DNA of 64,000 bases. Origin: Bradyrhizobium guangxiense. GTDB lineage: Bacteria > Pseudomonadota > Alphaproteobacteria > Rhizobiales > Xanthobacteraceae. Each line of letters opens with the position of its first letter. Position 1 is the stretch's first letter. The position numbers were made by a program, and so were the translations under genes. Positions 60,285 through 64,000 of the stretch are shown one piece after another. The DNA lies in contig NZ_CP022219.1 in assembly GCF_004114915.1 (NCBI RefSeq), positions 1,766,501 to 1,830,500 on the forward strand, written 5' to 3'. The notes below the pieces were generated by a model, which saw nothing but the letters and a program-made list of their open reading frames with translations, had not been told where the DNA came from and ran no database searches.

Positions 60285-60461
60285 GGCGCGTTTCCCTTTT
60301 TTGCGAGAAATCCTGGCATGCGGCGCATCAGCCGCTGCGCGCAAGATTGCTTGCTATGCTCTGATCACCATGGACAAGACCGCGCCAAAAATCAAATATG
60401 CGCCCCGGCAAAACGAATTCCGGTCTGCGAAACTGACGCAGGCGCAACTGACGAGGAAACC

Positions 60462-61250
60462 ATGCAGTTCAAACACGTCACGCTCGACTTCGATGGCTCG
60501 GTCGCGATCCTCAGGCTCGACCATCAGGAGGTGATGAACGCGGTCTCCGTGGACATGCTGGGTGGCCTTGCCGAGGCGCTCGATACGATCGAGGAGAAAA
60601 AGGACGAGGTGCGCTGCGTGGTGCTGACCGGCGCGGGCCGCGCCTTCTGCACCGGCGCCAATCTGCAAGGGCGCAACAACCAGTCGAAGAAGACCAAGGC
60701 CGGCCTGACGCTGGAGACCGGTTTTCATCCCTTCCTGCGCCGCATCCGCAACCTGCATTGCCCCATCATCACCGCGGTCAACGGCCCCGCTGCCGGTGCC
60801 GGCATGAGCTTCGCGCTGCTCGGCGACATGATCTTGTGCGCGCGCTCGTCCTATTTCCTGCAGGCTTTCCGCCGCATCGGGCTCGTGCCGGATTGCGGCT
60901 CGACCTGGCTCTTGCCGCGCCTCGTCGGCCGGGCGCGCTCGATCGAATTGTCGCTGATGGGCGAGCGGCTGCCGGCCGAAAAGGCGTTGGAATGGGGCCT
61001 CGTCAACCGCGTCTATGACGACGGCGTGCTGATGGAGGAGGCGATGAAGCTCGCCCGCGATCTCGCCGGCGGGCCGACGGTGGCGCTGTCGCTGATCCGC
61101 AAGCTCTATTGGGACAGCCCCGAAAACTCCTTCGAGGATCAGCTCAATCTCGAATTCCAGTGCCAGCTCCGCGCCGGCGACACCCAGGATTTCCGCGAGG
61201 GCGTCGGTGCGTTCCTGGAGAAGCGGCCCGCGCAGTTCAAAGGCAAATGA
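60462..61250 (+). CDS. Enoyl-CoA hydratase/isomerase superfamily, PaaG-like isomerase
   Basis: The 262-residue crotonase-fold protein keeps the oxyanion regions (GAGRAFCTGANLQG and NGPAAGAGMSFALLGD). It lacks both hydratase glutamates: the positions hold Ser116 and Phe136. Asp144 in QAFRRIGLVPDCGSTWLLPR is kept, as in PaaG-type isomerases. It may act as 1,2-epoxyphenylacetyl-CoA isomerase, linking it to the paa genes, or as a delta-isomerase for another CoA ester. The start is ATG 60462 after GAGGAAAC. The stop overlaps the kinase start as ATGA. Confidence 0.85.
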   Translation: MQFKHVTLDFDGSVAILRLDHQEVMNAVSVDMLGGLAEALDTIEEKKDEVRCVVLTGAGRAFCTGANLQGRNNQSKKTKAGLTLETGFHPFLRRIRNLHCPIITAVNGPAAGAGMSFALLGDMILCARSSYFLQAFRRIGLVPDCGSTWLLPRLVGRARSIELSLMGERLPAEKALEWGLVNRVYDDGVLMEEAMKLARDLAGGPTVALSLIRKLYWDSPENSFEDQLNLEFQCQLRAGDTQDFREGVGAFLEKRPAQFKGK

Positions 61251-62233
61251 TTGAGGCCGAACTCTCCCGCAGCGCTCAGCGCTGGTGCAAGGGCGCGACC
61301 GGCGCGACCTCTGCGGCAAAGCTCTCCGGCGGGGCCAGCCAGGAAACCTGGCGCTTCGATATCGTGCATCCGGACGGAGTGATCGGCGCGATTCTGCGCC
61401 GCTCGCCGAAGGGCTATGGCGCGGCACCGACGCGCGCGGCGGGCCTCGCCGCTGAAGCGCAGCTGATGCAGCTCGCCTTCGAGGCCGGCGTGCCATCGCC
61501 ACGCGTGATGCATGTGCTCGTCCCGGAGGACGACCTCGGCACCGGTTTCATCATGCAAAGGGTCGAGGGCGAGACCATCGCGCGCAAGATTCTTCGCGAT
61601 GAGCAGTACGCGGCGGCGCGCCCCATTCTGGCGCGGCAGATCGGCGGCATTCTCGCCGGCCTGCATCGGCTGCCAAGGGACAAGCTGCCGGAGCTGCGCA
61701 TCCGCGGCGCGACGCAAGAGATTTCCGAATTCGATCGCGACTATCGCAGCCTGAACTGGCCCAAGCCGGTGTTCGAGCTGGCGCTGCGCTGGCTGCGCGA
61801 CCACGATCCGGGCCCGTCGGCCGAGACCACGCTGGTGCATGGCGATTTCCGCAACGGCAATCTCATCATCGGCGCCGACGGCGTGCGCGCGGTGCTGGAC
61901 TGGGAGCTCGCCCATCTCGGCGACCCCATGGAGGATCTCGGCTGGGTCTGCGTCAACTCCTGGCGCTTCGGCGAGATCGACAAGCCCGTCGGCGGCTTCG
62001 GCTCGCGCGAGGAGCTGTTCGCAGGCTATGAGGCCGCCGGCCGCAAGGTCGACCCCGAACGCGTCAAATTCTGGGAAGTGATGGGCACCTTGCGCTGGGG
62101 CATCATGTGCGGCGGCATGATGCAGCGGTTCCGCGAAGGGCCGGATCATTCCATGGAGCGCGCCATGATCGGCCGCCGCGCCAGCGAGACCGAGATCGAT
62201 CTGTTGCGGCTGCTGGCGCCGCGCGGGAGCTGA
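61247..62233 (+). CDS. Phosphotransferase family protein (ACAD10/11 kinase-like, LvaA-like)
   Basis: The 328-residue APH-fold kinase has the catalytic loop LVHGDFRNGNLII (His198, Asp200, Asn205) and metal-binding Asp218 in VLDWELAHLGDP. This variant is the one found in ACAD10/ACAD11 and in LvaA, which phosphorylate the 4-hydroxyl of hydroxyacyl-CoAs. It is not expected to be an antibiotic kinase. The ATG overlaps the preceding stop, and a DUF6285 gene follows three bases later, an arrangement like LvaA with its small partner LvaB. Confidence 0.87.
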   Translation: MIEAELSRSAQRWCKGATGATSAAKLSGGASQETWRFDIVHPDGVIGAILRRSPKGYGAAPTRAAGLAAEAQLMQLAFEAGVPSPRVMHVLVPEDDLGTGFIMQRVEGETIARKILRDEQYAAARPILARQIGGILAGLHRLPRDKLPELRIRGATQEISEFDRDYRSLNWPKPVFELALRWLRDHDPGPSAETTLVHGDFRNGNLIIGADGVRAVLDWELAHLGDPMEDLGWVCVNSWRFGEIDKPVGGFGSREELFAGYEAAGRKVDPERVKFWEVMGTLRWGIMCGGMMQRFREGPDHSMERAMIGRRASETEIDLLRLLAPRGS

Positions 62234-62236
62234 CAC

Positions 62237-62614
62237 ATGCAGGACGAGCCGACCCCGATCGAGCTGACCAAGGCAGTCGCCGATTTCCTCCGCAACGACA
62301 TCACGCCGCTGATCTCCGGCCACCAGGCCTTCAAGCTGCGCGTCGCCATCAACATCCTCGATCTCGTCACGCGGCAGCTGACGCAGGAGGAGGGGAGTAA
62401 TGCGAGGGAGGTGGAGCGGTTGCGCGGGCTGCTCGGCATCGACGGCTCGGTGACGGAGCTTAACCGCGCGCTGGCGGAGCGCATCGCCAAGGGTGAGGCC
62501 GATCTAACAACGCCGGGCCTCGCCGAGCATCTATGGGCCACCACGATGGACAAGCTGGCGGTCGATCAACCGAACTACGCCTCGTACAAGCGCGAGCTTG
62601 GGCGAGGCGGGTAA
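62237..62614 (+). CDS. DUF6285 family small protein, kinase partner candidate
   Basis: The 125-residue helical protein has an N-terminal IELTKAVADFLRNDITPLIS and HQAFKLRVAINILDLVTRQL, then LWATTMDKLAVDQPNYASYK near the end. These match the DUF6285 family that commonly lies next to ACAD10/11-like kinases. No catalytic motif is visible. It starts three bases after the kinase stop, so the two are probably made together and may form a complex. That role is inferred by analogy with LvaB. Confidence 0.8.
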   Translation: MQDEPTPIELTKAVADFLRNDITPLISGHQAFKLRVAINILDLVTRQLTQEEGSNAREVERLRGLLGIDGSVTELNRALAERIAKGEADLTTPGLAEHLWATTMDKLAVDQPNYASYKRELGRGG

Positions 62615-62632
62615 GGCGCAATACTCTCTCTG

Positions 62633-62670
62633 CCGTCATTCCGGGACGTCGCGTAGCGACGAACCCGGAA
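62633..62670. repeat. Half-copy of the GTCATTCCGGG repeat
   Basis: CCGTCATTCCGGGACGTCGC, then GTAGCGACGAACCCGGAA, is a small palindrome with the perfect hairpin CGTCGC-GTA-GCGACG. It resembles half of the elements at 24365 and 30005. It separates the convergent DUF6285 and enoyl-CoA hydratase genes and may end both transcripts. Confidence 0.6.
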
Positions 62671-62676
62671 GCGCGG

Positions 62677-63456
62677 TCACTTCCCCACCCATTGCGGCGG
62701 CCGCTTCTCCGAGAACGCTTTCGGGCCCTCGATATAGTCCTGCGAGGCCACCATCGCCTTCACCGCCGGATACTCCCGCTGCTCCGCGATCGCCTGCTCC
62801 AGCGAGACGCCGAGGCCCTTCTGGATCGCCTGTTTCGAGGCGCGGATCGACATCGGCGAGTTCTTGCTGATCATCTCCGCCCAGCGCAGCGCGGCTGCAA
62901 GCGCCTCGCCCTGTGGCACGACCTCGTTGACGAAGCCAAGCTCAAGACCTTCCTTGGCACTGACATGGCGCGCGGTGAGGATCATGCCCATGGCGCGCTT
63001 GAGCCCAATCTGACGCGGCAGCCTGTGCAGGCCGCCGGCCAGTGCGGCGAGGCCGACCCGCGGCTCGGGCAAGGCGAAGGTCGCGTTCTCCGAGGCGATG
63101 ATGAGGTCGCAGGCCAGCGCGATCTCGAAGCCACCGCCCATGGCGACGCCGTTCACGGCGGCGATGATCGGCTTGTCGCAGTCGAAACGCGAGGTGAGGC
63201 CGGCGAAGCCGCCCTTGTCCCAGCCGCGCTTTCCCCCCGCAGCCTGCCATTTCAGATCATTGCCGGCGCAGAACGCCTTGTCGCCGGCGCCGGTGACGAC
63301 CGCAATCCACTGCGCAGGGTCCGCGGAGAAATCGTCGAACACTTTCTGCAATTCGAAATGCGCATCGGTGTGCAGCGCGTTGTAGACCTCGGGTCGCGAC
63401 AGCGTGACGATCGTGATCGGCCCCTTGCGTTCCACCTTTGAGAATTTCAGTTCCAT
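62677..63456 (-). CDS. Enoyl-CoA hydratase (crotonase family)
   Basis: The 259-residue hydratase has both catalytic glutamates: Glu111 in AMGGGFEIALACDL and Glu131 in FALPEPRVGLAAL. It hydrates 2-enoyl-CoAs; some relatives act as carnitinyl-CoA dehydratases. The ATG at 63456 is chosen with GGGAG upstream, and an ATG 14 codons earlier has poor context. It is convergent with the DUF6285 gene and divergent from the partial dehydrogenase at 63669, and could serve the same acyl-CoA pathway. Confidence 0.87.
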   Translation of the reverse strand: MELKFSKVERKGPITIVTLSRPEVYNALHTDAHFELQKVFDDFSADPAQWIAVVTGAGDKAFCAGNDLKWQAAGGKRGWDKGGFAGLTSRFDCDKPIIAAVNGVAMGGGFEIALACDLIIASENATFALPEPRVGLAALAGGLHRLPRQIGLKRAMGMILTARHVSAKEGLELGFVNEVVPQGEALAAALRWAEMISKNSPMSIRASKQAIQKGLGVSLEQAIAEQREYPAVKAMVASQDYIEGPKAFSEKRPPQWVGK

Positions 63457-63668
63457 CGCGCGCTCCCGGATTTTCCTTCGAAGGAATGTTGGCGCCATAC
63501 TACCGTGCAGGTGCGCCTGAGCACCACCGAATTGCGCAAAGCGCCTTGCGCCTTCGGCACGTCTCGCATTGCTTGACTTGGATGCGCTCTTCTCACCTTA
63601 ATCGTGCGAGGCAAGAACGCGCCTAGCGCCTTAACGCAAAACGACAAAATTATTCCGGGAGAGAACCC

Positions 63669-64000
63669 TTGGATTTCTCATTGCCTGCCGATCTCGTCGC
63701 CTATCTCGGAGAGCTCGACCGTTTCATCGAACGCGAGATCAAGCCGCTGGAAGAGGCCGATGACAACATCCGCTTTTTCGACCATCGCCGCGAATGGGCG
63801 CGCACCGATTTCGAGAATGGCGGCCTGCCGCGCCACGAATGGGAAGCGCTGCTGCGCAAAGCCAAGGATCTCGCCGATGCCGCCGGGCATCTGCGCTTCC
63901 CTGTGCCGAAGCGATATGGCGGCAAGGATGGCTCCAACCTCTGGATGGCCGTGATCCGCGAGCACTTCGCCGCAAAGGGCCTCGGCCTGCACAATGATCT
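63669..64000 (+). CDS. Acyl-CoA dehydrogenase, N-terminal part
   Basis: The frame starts at TTG 63669, preceded by GGGAGAG (63657-63663), and stays open to the end of the window. The 110 visible residues include LVAYLGELDRFIEREIKPLE, RREWARTDFENGGLP and LRFPVPKRYGGKDGSNLWMA, the N-terminal helical domain of an acyl-CoA dehydrogenase. The FAD-binding and catalytic parts lie beyond the window. It is a second dehydrogenase gene in the acyl-CoA block, apart from the ACAD11-like one at 57397. Confidence 0.82.
   Translation, partial: MDFSLPADLVAYLGELDRFIEREIKPLEEADDNIRFFDHRREWARTDFENGGLPRHEWEALLRKAKDLADAAGHLRFPVPKRYGGKDGSNLWMAVIREHFAAKGLGLHND

Noticed and set aside
61247..62233. Aminoglycoside resistance kinase
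   Set aside because: The catalytic loop is of APH type, but the detailed motifs and neighbours match acyl-CoA-linked kinases of the ACAD10/11 and LvaA type.
22749..62670. Repeated palindromes as a possible CRISPR or integron array
   Set aside because: The repeats are dispersed between genes, differ in family and have no regular spacers or cas or integrase genes; they are extragenic palindromic elements.

Overview
The window reads as chromosomal DNA of a GC-rich soil alphaproteobacterium, most likely Bradyrhizobium or a close relative. This is inferred from codon usage, gene content dominated by uptake and catabolism of small organic acids, amino acids and aromatics, and many palindromic intergenic repeats of the kind seen in that group. 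No tRNA, rRNA or CRISPR array was seen. About 57 genes are called. The first (paaX) and last (an acyl-CoA dehydrogenase) are cut by the window edges.

Layout. 1-6270: phenylacetate degradation: paaX end, then paaABCDE, paaI and paaK, closed by an intrinsic terminator. 6270-10760: an MDR oxidoreductase, a YeeE/YedE-type transporter, and a divergent EamA exporter/MocR regulator pair around a perfect palindrome. 10843-16404: a minus-strand operon of ferredoxin, cytochrome P450, MHS transporter, cytoplasmic molybdopterin oxidoreductase and a hydrolase/OsmC fusion, divergent from a TetR regulator. 16401-22748: an amino-acid module (RpiR regulator, class III aminotransferase, binding protein and racemase on minus; two AapQ/AapM-type permeases on plus) with no ATPase. 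22923-29983: amidase, an SDR with a degenerate active site, tartrate dehydrogenase, Ldh-family dehydrogenase, D-2-hydroxyacid dehydrogenase and an M20 amidohydrolase. 30104-36720: LysR, a divergent DUF1445 protein and a complete Liv-type ABC importer. 36857-40636: four-carbon sugar acid (tetronate) catabolism (otnC, ltnD, otnI, otnK). 40806-48955: two chemoreceptors with almost the same signalling domain, then an RND pump and adaptor. 49070-54886: thiolase-like protein, nitronate monooxygenase, Baeyer-Villiger-type monooxygenase and YghU-type glutathione transferase. 54887-56665: stacked palindromic repeats and an IS110-family element with a hairpin-rich leader that may be a bridge RNA. 56666-64000: acyl-CoA metabolism: flavin reductase, ACAD11-like dehydrogenase, VOC protein, SDR, PaaG-like isomerase, ACAD10/11-like kinase, DUF6285 protein, enoyl-CoA hydratase and a partial acyl-CoA dehydrogenase.

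How they work together. Most blocks are self-contained catabolic units with their own regulator placed divergently and a dyad-symmetric operator candidate between the two. The paa block turns phenylacetate into ring-epoxidised CoA esters. The tetronate block yields dihydroxyacetone phosphate. The last block looks like a split version of the ACAD10/11 (LvaABC-like) route for 4-hydroxyacyl-CoAs. The least explained blocks are the 26.6-36.7 kb importer/amidohydrolase/DUF1445 cluster and the P450/molybdopterin operon.
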